NCBI GenBank assembly: GCA_017403825.1
Contig: JAFRDO010000087.1
Coordinates: 27,240 to 91,239, forward strand
DNA: 64,000 nt
Source: Kiritimatiellia bacterium
Lineage (GTDB): Bacteria; Verrucomicrobiota; Kiritimatiellia; RFP12; UBA1067
Reading direction: 5' to 3'
Below are positions 8,265 through 16,400 of the stretch, piece after piece (the first letter of the stretch is position 1; each line of letters opens with the position of its first letter). The notes beneath the pieces were generated by a model, which had not been told where the DNA came from, searched no databases, and saw nothing but the letters and a program-made list of their open reading frames with translations. Made by a program: the position numbers and the translations under genes.

Positions 8265-9365
8265 TCAGTCTGCCACGTAGGCGATCTTGAGGCCCTTCAT
8301 GGAGATGTTCATCTCCATCGCCTCGTTCATCTTGGCAAGCGGATACTTGTGGGTGATGAGCTTCGTGATCGGAAGCTTGCGCTCCTTCGCCTCCTTGAGG
8401 AAGTCAAACGCCTGCACCCAGTCCTTCGCCTGGTACGTCCAGCTGCCGCACGCCTTGACCTGCTTGTTGCACATGTCGAGGTGCGGGCTGTACGTCGTGT
8501 CGCCGTTGTTGGTGAAGAAGCCGAGCTCGCAGAACGAGCCGCCGCGGCGGATGTACTTCCACGCGACGGACGCCGCCTTGGGCGAGCCTGTGCACTGGAA
8601 GACCATCTCGGCGCCCTTGCCCTCGGTCAGCTCCATCACCTTCTCGATCGCGCCGGGCTTGAGCCCGTTCACCGTGTACTTCGCGCCGAGCTTCTTCGCG
8701 AACGCAAGGCGCTTGTCGTCGCCGTCGCACGCGATGATGTTGCGGACGCCGAGGCAGCGGACCATCGCCAGCAGCAGGAGCCCGATCGGGCCGCAGCCCT
8801 GCACGAGCACGTAGCTGTTGAACTGGAAGTTGAATATCTGCTTCGCCTGCTCCACGGCGTGCACGATGACGGCCGCCGGCTCGATCAGGATGCGCAGGTC
8901 GCGGTCCATGTCGCTCACGTTGAACACGACGCCGCCCTTGTTCACCTTCATGTACTCGCCGAACCAGCCGTTCAGGTAGTGCTTCGGGCCGGGCAGGAGA
9001 CCGAAGATCTCGCCGCCGTTGCAGAGCTCCATGATCTCAGGATGGAACTTGCAAGTGTCGCACTTGCCGCAGGGCTTCAGGCCGGTCACGATCTTGTCGC
9101 CGACCTTAAGCGGCTTGCCCGTGAAGTCGGTCTTGACGTTCTTGCCGAGCGCGACGATCTCGCCCGTGCCTTCGTGGCCGAGCTGGACCGGGCAGTACTT
9201 GAAGGGATCGCCCTTGTACTCGTGCACGTCGGTGCCGCAGACGCCGCAGCCCTCGACCTTGACGAGGATCTCGTCCGGCCCGATCGCCGGAATCGCGACC
9301 TCCTTGATTTCCATCTTCTTCGGCTCGACCAGAACCGACACCTTGCATTTCTTCGGAATCGCCAT
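8265..9365 (-). CDS. zinc-dependent medium-chain alcohol/polyol dehydrogenase
   Basis: A 366-residue cytoplasmic MDR-family oxidoreductase, probably acting on a polyol, sugar or threonine-like alcohol with NAD(P). The catalytic zinc site is visible as CGTD (Cys43) and GHEGTGEIV (His64, Glu65). The structural zinc site has Cys99, Cys102, Cys105 and Cys115. The Rossmann motif is QGCGPIGLLLLAM and the strand-end Asp (IIACDGDD) suggests NAD preference. Length and domain order are normal for sorbitol/threonine dehydrogenase relatives. AAAGGAAAG precedes the start. The gene stands alone with its own promoter and uses an unusually uniform set of GC-ending codons (AAG, TTC, GGC), as expected of a highly expressed gene. 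The exact substrate is unknown. Confidence 0.88.
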   Translation of the reverse strand: MAIPKKCKVSVLVEPKKMEIKEVAIPAIGPDEILVKVEGCGVCGTDVHEYKGDPFKYCPVQLGHEGTGEIVALGKNVKTDFTGKPLKVGDKIVTGLKPCGKCDTCKFHPEIMELCNGGEIFGLLPGPKHYLNGWFGEYMKVNKGGVVFNVSDMDRDLRILIEPAAVIVHAVEQAKQIFNFQFNSYVLVQGCGPIGLLLLAMVRCLGVRNIIACDGDDKRLAFAKKLGAKYTVNGLKPGAIEKVMELTEGKGAEMVFQCTGSPKAASVAWKYIRRGGSFCELGFFTNNGDTTYSPHLDMCNKQVKACGSWTYQAKDWVQAFDFLKEAKERKLPITKLITHKYPLAKMNEAMEMNISMKGLKIAYVAD

Positions 9366-9449
9366 TTTTCTTTCCTTTCTTGCTTTGCCAAGGCATGCGC
9401 CGCAGGGGCTCCGTCACCCCGCCGGCGCCGCATGTCCCTGACTCGTCGT

Positions 9450-9458
9450 AGTATATCA
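9450..9458 (-). promoter_or_regulatory. extended -10 promoter of the alcohol dehydrogenase gene
   Basis: TGA-TATACT on the minus strand, 84 nt before the start at 9365, in an otherwise empty 131-nt gap after mutL. Confidence 0.45.
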
Positions 9459-9496
9459 GAAATACGCGCGGACTGTAAAGTGTCGCGGGTTTTACC

Positions 9497-11314
9497 CTAG
9501 GAACGGGCGAAACGGCGGTCGAGTTCGCGCGTGGACGTGAAGATCATGACCAGCTTGCCGCGCGGACAGACGTATGGCATGCGGCAAGCACAAAGATCCT
9601 CGACAAGACGCACCGCACCCTCCTCGGTGAGCGCCGGCGACGAACCGGCGAACGACCGCGCTATCGACTTCGCTATCAGTTCCTCGCGCCAGCGGCCTCC
9701 ACGGCGGCTGCCGCCGTCGGCCAGGTCGCGCGCAATCGTCGACAGTATCGACGCCGGCTGAACCGACCCGACAAGCTGCGGCACCGCATCAACCTTGAAC
9801 GTGTCGCGCCCGAACTCCTCCAGCTGAAAGCCCATCGCCCTGATTGTTTCCAGCGATGCGCGGACGCGTGCAAAGTCTACCGGACCGAGCTGGACCGTCT
9901 CCGGAATAAGCAGCGTCTGCACCGTAGGCGTCCGTTCGCCCGCGCACATGAGCCGCTCGTAGGCGATGCGCTCGCGGGCCGCATGCGGATTTATCGTCAC
10001 TATGCCAGCGTCCGTCTCGATAAGCAAGTAGCCCGATGCGCTCTGGGCAAGGTAGCGAAACCACCGCCAGGGGCGTGAACGCGGCGAATCAGGCTCAATT
10101 GCGAACTCCACCGGCAATGGAGCTGGCGCTGGCTGCGGCGGCAACGACGGTGTCGCCGACGCGCCTTCCTCGCGCTTCTCCGGTTCCTCACATCTCTCGC
10201 TCTCACGATCTTCGCGTCCCTCACTCTCACGACTCTCGCGTCCATCAAGTCGCTCTTGCCCTAAAGGTTCTTCGCGTCTCTCAAGCCCCCCTGCCACAAC
10301 CGGCCCTGCGCCGCCGATGCCGGACAGCGCTGCGCCAAGCGCGGCAACGAGCGCGTTCCTCACCGCACCACCGTCGCGGAACCTCACCTCGCGCTTCGTC
10401 GGATGCACGTTCACGTCCACGCAGGACGGGGGGAGGTCGATGAAGAGAATGGCCGCCGGACGCCTGTCGCCAGCCTGCCTGGGACAGACCTCGCGCAGCG
10501 CGTATGCAATGACCGGGGCCGTGGCGGGACGTCCGTTCACGAACACGTACTGGTCGTGACGCAAGGGCGCGGAACGCCCGGGTCTCTCGATGTAACCGGA
10601 AATGCGGATCTGGCCGGACTCGCCGGACACGGTCAGGAGTCCCTCCAGGAAGTCGGCGCCAAAAAGGTCCCTTACCCGATCGGCCCTCGATGCCGACGGC
10701 GCAAGACGATAAAGCTCCCGTCCGTCGACCGAAAGGGAGAAACCGATGTCCGGGTGGGCCAGGGCGTGGACGGCGAACACGGACCTTACGTGTCCCTCCT
10801 CGGTGGCGTAGGCCCGGAGGAACTTGCGCCGGGCGGGCACGTTGCAGAAGAGGTCCCTCACCTCGACGAGCGTTCCCGGCGGGCACCCGGCGGAGCGCAC
10901 TTCGGCAAGCGTGCCGGCGTTGACCTGGATGCGAGTGCATTCGTCGGAGTCGGCGCGCCGCGTCGTAAGCGTAAAGCGCGAGACCGACGCTATCGACGGA
11001 ATTGCTTCGCCACGAAAACCGAGCGTGTCTATCGCCTCGATGTCGGTCACGTCACGAATCTTGGACGTCGCCTGGCGTTCCAGCGAAAGGACGGCGTCGT
11101 CGCGAGTCATTCCGCAGCCGTCATCCTGCACTGAGACCAGGCGGCGGCCGCCTTGCACGACGGACACCGCAATACGTCCGGCGCCGGCGTCGATCGCGTT
11201 CTCCACAAGTTCCTTGACTACCGACGACGGACGCTCCACTACCTCGCCGGCCGCAATCTTGTTGGCCACGTGGAGCGGCAACACCCGCACATGTCCGTCG
11301 CGCTTAGAAGTCAA
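9497..11314 (-). CDS. mutL: DNA mismatch repair protein MutL, endonuclease motifs degenerate
   Basis: GHKL ATPase that links mismatch recognition by MutS to strand removal. The 605-residue protein has the N-terminal ATPase motifs NKIAAGEVVERP, ELVENAIDAGA, DDGCGM and TLGFRGEA, then a transducer domain (VNGRPATAPVI, VNVHPTKREVRF) up to about 330. An Arg/Glu-rich linker (about 340-400) encoded by near-repetitive DNA leads to the C-terminal dimerisation domain. There the endonuclease motif DQHAxxE is NPHAARE (442-448), and the ACxxAxKA segment is replaced by ARSFAGSSPAL, so metal-dependent nicking is probably lost, as in E. coli-type MutL. No mutH is seen here. The start overlaps the end of ftsZ by 11 nt. 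Confidence 0.95.
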   Translation of the reverse strand: MTSKRDGHVRVLPLHVANKIAAGEVVERPSSVVKELVENAIDAGAGRIAVSVVQGGRRLVSVQDDGCGMTRDDAVLSLERQATSKIRDVTDIEAIDTLGFRGEAIPSIASVSRFTLTTRRADSDECTRIQVNAGTLAEVRSAGCPPGTLVEVRDLFCNVPARRKFLRAYATEEGHVRSVFAVHALAHPDIGFSLSVDGRELYRLAPSASRADRVRDLFGADFLEGLLTVSGESGQIRISGYIERPGRSAPLRHDQYVFVNGRPATAPVIAYALREVCPRQAGDRRPAAILFIDLPPSCVDVNVHPTKREVRFRDGGAVRNALVAALGAALSGIGGAGPVVAGGLERREEPLGQERLDGRESRESEGREDRESERCEEPEKREEGASATPSLPPQPAPAPLPVEFAIEPDSPRSRPWRWFRYLAQSASGYLLIETDAGIVTINPHAARERIAYERLMCAGERTPTVQTLLIPETVQLGPVDFARVRASLETIRAMGFQLEEFGRDTFKVDAVPQLVGSVQPASILSTIARDLADGGSRRGGRWREELIAKSIARSFAGSSPALTEEGAVRLVEDLCACRMPYVCPRGKLVMIFTSTRELDRRFARS

Positions 11315-12407
11315 GGCTCAGATTCTTTCGGATAAACGTCGGAATGTCCAGGTCCTCGTCGCGCCAGACCGTCGGCTCCGCGTTCTTGAAGCGTCCGCGG
11401 CCCGACGGGCCGACGCCCAGCACCCCTTTCGGTGCACGCCGACGGCGGCTGCCCATGACCGAGTCGGACGCCGGCTCCCCTCCTTCTGCACGTGTGCCGG
11501 CCTCGAACAGCATCACGACCACGGAAAGCCTGCCTGAGAACGTCGCCTCGTCGTTCACGGTCGCCAGGTCGAAGGAAAGGCCTCCGAAGGCGTTGCGCAC
11601 GCCGTCGGCGACCGTGCCGACCTCGCTCAAGAGCAGATCGTCGCCTGCGAGTATGCCGCAGAGGGCGGACTTGACCGGGCCGGACGATGCCGCTAGCATC
11701 TCCGAGCGCATCAGACGGTCCACGGCCTCAGCCGCGCGTCCGGGGCCCTGAACGGTCACGGCGGCAAAGCGCCCGCGTCCGGCGCCGGCCAGCAGATGGC
11801 GCAGGCGCTCGGTGTCCAGGCGTATGTAGCCGGGCTTCTCGACGAGACGCCAGAAGAGCGTCACGCCGCTGGCAACGGTATCGACCGCACGGCGCAAAGC
11901 GTCCGCCATGTTGTCGGTGTCGCCGATCAGCTTGTCCAGCGGCAGGAAGAACGTGGCGTTGGCCGCATCCTCTATCATCGTCATGACGCCGCGGGAGTTG
12001 CGCTGCCGGTCGTCGCCCTCGAAGACGAACGGCGTGGTGGCGAACACCACGGACGGTATGCCGTGCGCGGCAAGGTGCTTCGCGGCTTCAAGCGTGGCGC
12101 CGCCGCCGGTACCGCCACCGAGAGCGGTAACTATGACGGCCAACCGGACGTCCTCAAGGTGGTCGTCAATCATTCGTATCGAGACCTCGGCCGCCAGCCG
12201 CCCGGCGACGATGTTGCCGCCAGCCCCGCGGCCCGACAGCCTGTCGCCGCCGATGAGCACGAAGTCTCCGCCCGCCTCGCCGGACGTTGCATCGGTATCC
12301 ACCAGCACGCACCTGATGTCCTCTCCGAAGGCCCTTCCCACGCCGCGGGCGATGGCGCAGCCTGCAGTGCCGATGCCGATCAGAAGCATTGGGGAGTCGC
12401 TTTTCAT
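11304..12407 (-). CDS. ftsZ: divergent cell division protein FtsZ
   Basis: Tubulin-like division GTPase, 367 residues. Identification rests on the G-box ALGGGTGGGATLEAAK (G-box at 97-103, normally GGGTGTG), TPFVFEGDDRQR, a KPG segment at 191-193, and a C-terminal peptide DEDLDIPTFIRKN that matches the FtsA/ZipA-binding tail DDLDIPxFLR. It is the last division gene of a ddl-ftsQ-ftsA-ftsZ run. Its ATG overlaps the ftsA stop (ATGA, 12404-12407). The protein is unusual: the first glycine loop reads IGIGTAGCAIARG, and the T7 loop, NVDFADV in E. coli, is RLDTERL (196-202), keeping only the Asp equivalent to D209 while the partners N207 and D212 are Arg. Nucleotide hydrolysis may be altered. Confidence 0.88.
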   Translation of the reverse strand: MKSDSPMLLIGIGTAGCAIARGVGRAFGEDIRCVLVDTDATSGEAGGDFVLIGGDRLSGRGAGGNIVAGRLAAEVSIRMIDDHLEDVRLAVIVTALGGGTGGGATLEAAKHLAAHGIPSVVFATTPFVFEGDDRQRNSRGVMTMIEDAANATFFLPLDKLIGDTDNMADALRRAVDTVASGVTLFWRLVEKPGYIRLDTERLRHLLAGAGRGRFAAVTVQGPGRAAEAVDRLMRSEMLAASSGPVKSALCGILAGDDLLLSEVGTVADGVRNAFGGLSFDLATVNDEATFSGRLSVVVMLFEAGTRAEGGEPASDSVMGSRRRRAPKGVLGVGPSGRGRFKNAEPTVWRDEDLDIPTFIRKNLSLDF

Positions 12408-13612
12408 CTGCTGAAGAACCTCCCGAGAAGTCCGTCAAGTATCGACTTCTCCTCGTAGTTGCGGTGAGCGTACAGCAATGCGCCGGCGATTGCAGCGTAA
12501 GACGGCGCGAACGGCTCGTCTTCAAGTCCGTCCACGTGTATCGGCCGCCCCGGGCGCACGCTCGCGCCGAACGCCTGCTCGGCGAGGGCCTCGATGTTGC
12601 GCATGCGGGCTCCGCCGCCCACGAGAACGACGCCGGCATGCAGGCGGTGAATGAGATCCAGTTCCTCCAGCCTTTCGCGGATTACCGTGAAGAGCTCCAG
12701 CAGACGGGCGTTGACGACGACGTTGAGCGCCCGCCGCGAAATCGTCCGGTTGTCCAGCAGCGTGTTCTCGCCTGGATCGACCCTGACGCGGGCGGACGCG
12801 CCGTCGTCGCCGCCGACCGTCGCGCTGGCCTCGCGGATCTTCAGGCCCTCGGCCTGTGTGTTCGTCGTCTGGAACGCATGGGCGATGTCGTTGGTGACGT
12901 GGTCGCCGCCGACGCCTATCACCTCCATCGCGGCAAGGTACCCGTCGGAATACACGGCATAGCCGGTGGAGCCTCCGCCGAGGTCAATGAGGAGCACCCC
13001 GTTCTTCCGCTCGTGGTCCTCAAGAACCGCCTCAGCGGCGCACGTCGTCGCGAAAAGCGGGTCCCGTATCTCTAGATGGGCCGCATCGGCCGCGGTCCGT
13101 GCGTCCTGGATGCGGTTGCGGTCTCCGTGAACGTGCAGCGTGTTCAGGCGCAGCAGCCGCCCTGCCATGCCCTTGGGCGATGGTATGCCGCCCATGCTGT
13201 CCAGCACGTAGTCCTGCTCCACGATGTCCAGCAGCTCGCGGTCGCGCGACGTCGGCATCGAGTGCGCGGCGCGAATGGCCGCCTCCATGTCCTCGGCGGT
13301 GACGCGCGCGCCTTCGACCTGCACGGGAGCCGAGAACGGATCGGCCCGCACGTGCTGCCCCGAGACGACCAGGAAAGCGTTACCGATGGTGATCTTCGCT
13401 CCGGACGCCTCCTGCTTGCGCTCGATCTCGCGCAGGACGGAACGGATGGACTGCGTCGCGTCCTGAATGTTCAGGATCTGGCTCTTGCGGACGCCGGCAG
13501 ACGGCGTCTCGGCATGGCAGGTAACCTTGAGACGGCCGCCCGTCTCGGCCTCGCCGATGGCGAGAACCGTCCGGGTGGTTCCAAGCTCAAGCGCCGCGTA
13601 GATGTTGTTCAT
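12404..13612 (-). CDS. ftsA: cell division protein FtsA
   Basis: Actin-like ATPase that tethers FtsZ to the membrane. The 402-residue protein shows the phosphate-1 motif ALELGTTRTVLAIGE at the N-terminus, the inserted 1C domain (about 80-165), the phosphate-2 motif LLIDLGGGSTGYAVY, the adenosine motif VVLVGGGARMRNIE, and a C-terminal amphipathic helix SILDGLLGRFFSR that serves as membrane anchor. It begins 4 nt after the ftsQ stop and overlaps ftsZ by 4 nt, so its stoichiometry with FtsZ is probably set by translational coupling. Confidence 0.96.
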   Translation of the reverse strand: MNNIYAALELGTTRTVLAIGEAETGGRLKVTCHAETPSAGVRKSQILNIQDATQSIRSVLREIERKQEASGAKITIGNAFLVVSGQHVRADPFSAPVQVEGARVTAEDMEAAIRAAHSMPTSRDRELLDIVEQDYVLDSMGGIPSPKGMAGRLLRLNTLHVHGDRNRIQDARTAADAAHLEIRDPLFATTCAAEAVLEDHERKNGVLLIDLGGGSTGYAVYSDGYLAAMEVIGVGGDHVTNDIAHAFQTTNTQAEGLKIREASATVGGDDGASARVRVDPGENTLLDNRTISRRALNVVVNARLLELFTVIRERLEELDLIHRLHAGVVLVGGGARMRNIEALAEQAFGASVRPGRPIHVDGLEDEPFAPSYAAIAGALLYAHRNYEEKSILDGLLGRFFSR

Positions 13613-13616
13613 GGCT

Positions 13617-14441
13617 TCAGTTCGTCCGTTCGGGGTCGGCGAATATGCGGTGGGGCAAGGTGGCGTTCCAGAGCCGGACCTGGCCGGCCGCTCCGCTGCG
13701 GATTGCCTTCAGGAGTTCCGTCAGACGGCAGGAAAGATCCTCGGCGGCATGGGGCGCCCGATCGTCATCCATGCCTTCCCATGCGATCTTAACCTTTGCA
13801 TAGTTGGCGCCGAGCGTCGCAAGCAGGTAATCGGGACGGGAGATGTCCACGTCCTGCACTCCCAGCTCCAGGAACTGCGGCTCGCGGCACGTCACGATCA
13901 GCCGAAGCGCAGCCTGCGCGCGCCCAGTCAGCCGGTGCCCGATTGCCGTCCCTGGCGGCGCCGGCTCGACGATCGTCGGCAGCAGCATCGTGCCGCGCAT
14001 GCAGGGAAAGACAACTCCCTCGGCGTCGACAACCCTGCCGGTCAGCCCGCGGCGTCCGCGCAGGCCCATCTTCGCTATCGGGGTGCGCTCCTCGGCAACA
14101 ACCACGACCTTGTTCGGCAGACGGCGGGAGACAGAGACGGACTTCAGCGTGGGAATCCGCCGCAAGACCTCCTCGCGCTTCTTCGCGAAGTCGATGAGAG
14201 CGATGTTAGCTCCGACACGAAGGCCGAGGTTCTCCGCCAGCACGTCCGCCTTAACCATCTTCCCGGACGTGATCGAGACCTGCTCCGCCATGTCGGTGAT
14301 GACGCACTGCTCCAGGTAGATGTCGCGCAGCTTGCCGAAGCCGAGCAGCGCCGCGGCCAGCAGCGCAAGAACCATGACGAGCGCCACGACCAGCGCCGGA
14401 CCGCGCAGACGGCTCCCCGACTCTATCTTGTTCGCCTTCAT
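13617..14441 (-). CDS. ftsQ: cell division protein FtsQ
   Basis: Bitopic inner-membrane divisome protein. A short basic cytoplasmic tail (MKANKIESGSRLRG) is followed by one transmembrane helix at about 15-35 (ALVVALVMVLALLAAALLGF), then a POTRA-like domain (VSITSGKMVKADVL, PTLKSVSVSRRLPNKVVVVAEER) and a beta domain. I place the start at the ATG at 14441, which forms an ATGA overlap with the ddl stop; an in-frame ATG at 14480 inside ddl would add 13 residues and is less likely. The 274-residue length is typical. Assignment also rests on position between ddl and ftsA. Confidence 0.9.
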   Translation of the reverse strand: MKANKIESGSRLRGPALVVALVMVLALLAAALLGFGKLRDIYLEQCVITDMAEQVSITSGKMVKADVLAENLGLRVGANIALIDFAKKREEVLRRIPTLKSVSVSRRLPNKVVVVAEERTPIAKMGLRGRRGLTGRVVDAEGVVFPCMRGTMLLPTIVEPAPPGTAIGHRLTGRAQAALRLIVTCREPQFLELGVQDVDISRPDYLLATLGANYAKVKIAWEGMDDDRAPHAAEDLSCRLTELLKAIRSGAAGQVRLWNATLPHRIFADPERTN

Positions 14442-15337
14442 GTCCGGTCGGTGGCTGCGGACTGGAGAATCCGGTCGCATACGCCCGCAAACGTAAGGCC
14501 CGTGTGCATGCCCGCCTTCGGCACGAGCGAGTGCGCGGTGAACCCTGGAGAAGTGTTGAGCTCCAGCACATAGCAGCGGCCGAGCGGAGAAACGCGGAAG
14601 TCCACGCGCGTCACGCCCCTGCAGCCGACCGCACGGTAAGCGTCGATGGCTATCTGGCGCAGCTTCTTCGCAAGGTCGCCTTCCTCTAGAAACGGATAGC
14701 GAGTCTCGTTCGAGACGTATTTCTCATCGTAGCCGTACCAGCCGCCGGGAGCGACTATCTCAAGGACCGGCCACGCCTCGCCGTCGACAACGGCCACAGT
14801 GAACTCGCGCCCGGGCACGAACTCCTCGACAAGCACCGGCCTCTCGCTGCCCTGCGCCGAGAACGCGAGATCCAACGCTCTGTTCCACTCCTCGGGACGA
14901 GAAACCTTGCTGATGCCTACGGACGAGCCGTCGCACGGGGGCTTGACCACGACAGGCAGCGGCAGCGGGCTCACCGCAGCGTCCGGCTCGGCAAGCCCCC
15001 ACGCGGCCGTCGGGACGTTCTTCATCTCCAGCACCATCTTCGTCTTCACCTTGTCCATCGCAATCTGCGAGGCAAGCACCCCTGGGCCGGTGTAAGGTAT
15101 GTTCAGCTCGTTAAGCGCGGCCTGCACGCCGCCGTTCTCGCCCCAGCCGCCATGCAGCGCGATGTAGACGGCGTCCACGTCCTTCGGCATCGCATCGAGG
15201 CTCTCCTCGTCCAGCACGACGGGCACGACATCGTAGGTGCCCAGCGACGAAAGCGCGCGAACGACGTTCTCTCCGGACTGGACGGACACGTCGCGTTCGC
15301 TCGACACGCCGCCCATCAATACTGCAATTCGCTTCAT
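14438..15337 (-). CDS. ddl: D-alanine--D-alanine ligase
   Basis: ATP-grasp ligase that makes the D-Ala-D-Ala dipeptide for peptidoglycan. The start is the ATG at 15337 (MKRIAVLMGGVSSERDVSV, the standard Ddl opening); it lies 7 nt from a TATAAT box with a G-run between. Motifs include ALHGGWGENGGVQ, YTGPGVLASQIAMDK, VVKPPCDGSSVGISKV (ATP loop), EEFVPGREFTVAV and the Mg-binding end RVDFRVSP...VLELNTSPGFTAHSLVPKA. About 299 residues, normal for the family. It heads the division operon, with ftsQ overlapping by 4 nt. Confidence 0.97.
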   Translation of the reverse strand: MKRIAVLMGGVSSERDVSVQSGENVVRALSSLGTYDVVPVVLDEESLDAMPKDVDAVYIALHGGWGENGGVQAALNELNIPYTGPGVLASQIAMDKVKTKMVLEMKNVPTAAWGLAEPDAAVSPLPLPVVVKPPCDGSSVGISKVSRPEEWNRALDLAFSAQGSERPVLVEEFVPGREFTVAVVDGEAWPVLEIVAPGGWYGYDEKYVSNETRYPFLEEGDLAKKLRQIAIDAYRAVGCRGVTRVDFRVSPLGRCYVLELNTSPGFTAHSLVPKAGMHTGLTFAGVCDRILQSAATDRT

Positions 15338-15344
15338 CCCCCGC

Positions 15345-15353
15345 ATTATACCA
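15345..15353 (-). promoter_or_regulatory. extended -10 promoter of the ddl-fts operon, 7 nt from ATG
   Basis: TGG-TATAAT on the minus strand. The gap to the ddl ATG is 7 nt, so transcription should start at or next to the start codon. The TGG is contiguous with the T-run of the terminator of the upstream gene. Confidence 0.65.
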
Positions 15354-15391
15354 AAAAACTGCGGCGCTGCCGGGACTCGCCCGACAGCGCC
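15353..15391 (-). terminator. intrinsic terminator of the NagB-like gene
   Basis: On the minus strand a GGCGCTG/CAGCGCC outer stem and CGGG/CCCG inner stem with a 5-nt loop (15363-15391) are followed by GCAG and six T. It begins 16 nt after the stop codon at 15407, and its T-run abuts the ddl -10 element. Confidence 0.85.
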
Positions 15392-15406
15392 TTGGTCGCT
15401 CAAACG

Positions 15407-16351
15407 TCAGTTGGCCTCGGCGATCAGCGGGCCGGCGAGTTCCTTCAGGAAGAACAGGCGCCCGGGAAGCGTCGGTATCCAGCTGGACGTGATCCAGCGC
15501 GTAGGCCCGTAGCGGAGCGTCATCCACAGCGACATTCCCTGCCACTGCATTCCGCGTCCGAACGTTCCGTCGGCGCCGCCGATCGCGTAGTCGGCCTGGA
15601 ACATGAGTCCGGGCCCCATCGTGTTGGCGCGGCACGGCACGAGCGTCGTGCGACTCTTGAACGACGTCTGCGCGTTCTGCTCGATCGTGAGCGGGTGAAG
15701 CTGCACCGCGATGCGGTAAGGCTGCTTCTTCCACTCGGCGTCGGTCTTGAACTCAGCGCCGATCGTCGGCTCCCAGAACGCGATGTGGCACATGCGGCCG
15801 ATGCCGTAGACGAGGACGAGCTTGGCGCCTTCCTTCTTGAGCGCGGCGATCTTCGCCGGATACGTGGGCAGGTTCTTCTTGGTCGCGAAGTTGCGGTGGT
15901 CCTTCGGCACCGTCAGCTTGCCGAGCGGCTTGTAGAACGCCTGCTCCATCGCATACTGGAACGACGCGTCGCCGACGAGCGTGTTGCCCTTGCCGTCGGC
16001 CCACTCGTCCATGTTGAAGCACCACACGTGCTTGCAGTCGACGTTCCACTCCTTCAGGAAGTAGACGGCCCACTTGTACATGCCCATCGGGCCGACCGGC
16101 AGGATGAACGCAATCTTCTTGCCGGCGTCCTTGGCCTTCTTGATCTCGCTCGCGATCTCGTGGCCCATCTTGACCTCGAACTCGACGAGATTGTCGCACT
16201 GGACCGGCTCGAACGCCTTGTTCCAGAACTTCTGCGGCTTGCAGACGTCAGCCGGCTTGTTGGCGCAGCATCTGTCGATCTTCTTCATGTCCCAGCCCTT
16301 CGGGTAGAAACCCTCGAGGAGGGAGCCTTTCACTGTCGAAGCAAAATCCAT
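15407..16351 (-). CDS. NagB/RpiA-superfamily sugar-phosphate isomerase/deaminase-like protein
   Basis: A 314-residue cytoplasmic protein related to glucosamine-6-phosphate deaminase. [12 protein letters not shown] (111-122) matches the NMDEY strand with its catalytic Asp, and [14 protein letters not shown] (182-195) matches the GxGNDGHIAFNEP loop. In that loop the His and Glu are kept (H189, E194) but the ring-opening Asp equivalent to D141 is Met187 and the Asn is Trp193. Both N- and C-termini are longer than in NagB. It may therefore isomerise a sugar phosphate or act on a different substrate. Codon use (uniform GC-ending codons) resembles that of the alcohol dehydrogenase gene and suggests strong expression. 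It has its own promoter, AAAGGA ribosome site and a strong terminator. Confidence 0.7.
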   Translation of the reverse strand: MDFASTVKGSLLEGFYPKGWDMKKIDRCCANKPADVCKPQKFWNKAFEPVQCDNLVEFEVKMGHEIASEIKKAKDAGKKIAFILPVGPMGMYKWAVYFLKEWNVDCKHVWCFNMDEWADGKGNTLVGDASFQYAMEQAFYKPLGKLTVPKDHRNFATKKNLPTYPAKIAALKKEGAKLVLVYGIGRMCHIAFWEPTIGAEFKTDAEWKKQPYRIAVQLHPLTIEQNAQTSFKSRTTLVPCRANTMGPGLMFQADYAIGGADGTFGRGMQWQGMSLWMTLRYGPTRWITSSWIPTLPGRLFFLKELAGPLIAEAN

Positions 16352-16386
16352 GGTTGGATTGTCCTTTCTTTTTTTGTGATGCGGTT

Positions 16387-16395
16387 ATTATAGCA
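16387..16395 (-). promoter_or_regulatory. extended -10 promoter of the NagB-like gene
   Basis: TGC-TATAAT on the minus strand, 35 nt upstream of the start at 16351 and just after the stop of the protease gene. Confidence 0.55.
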
Positions 16396-16400
16396 CAACC

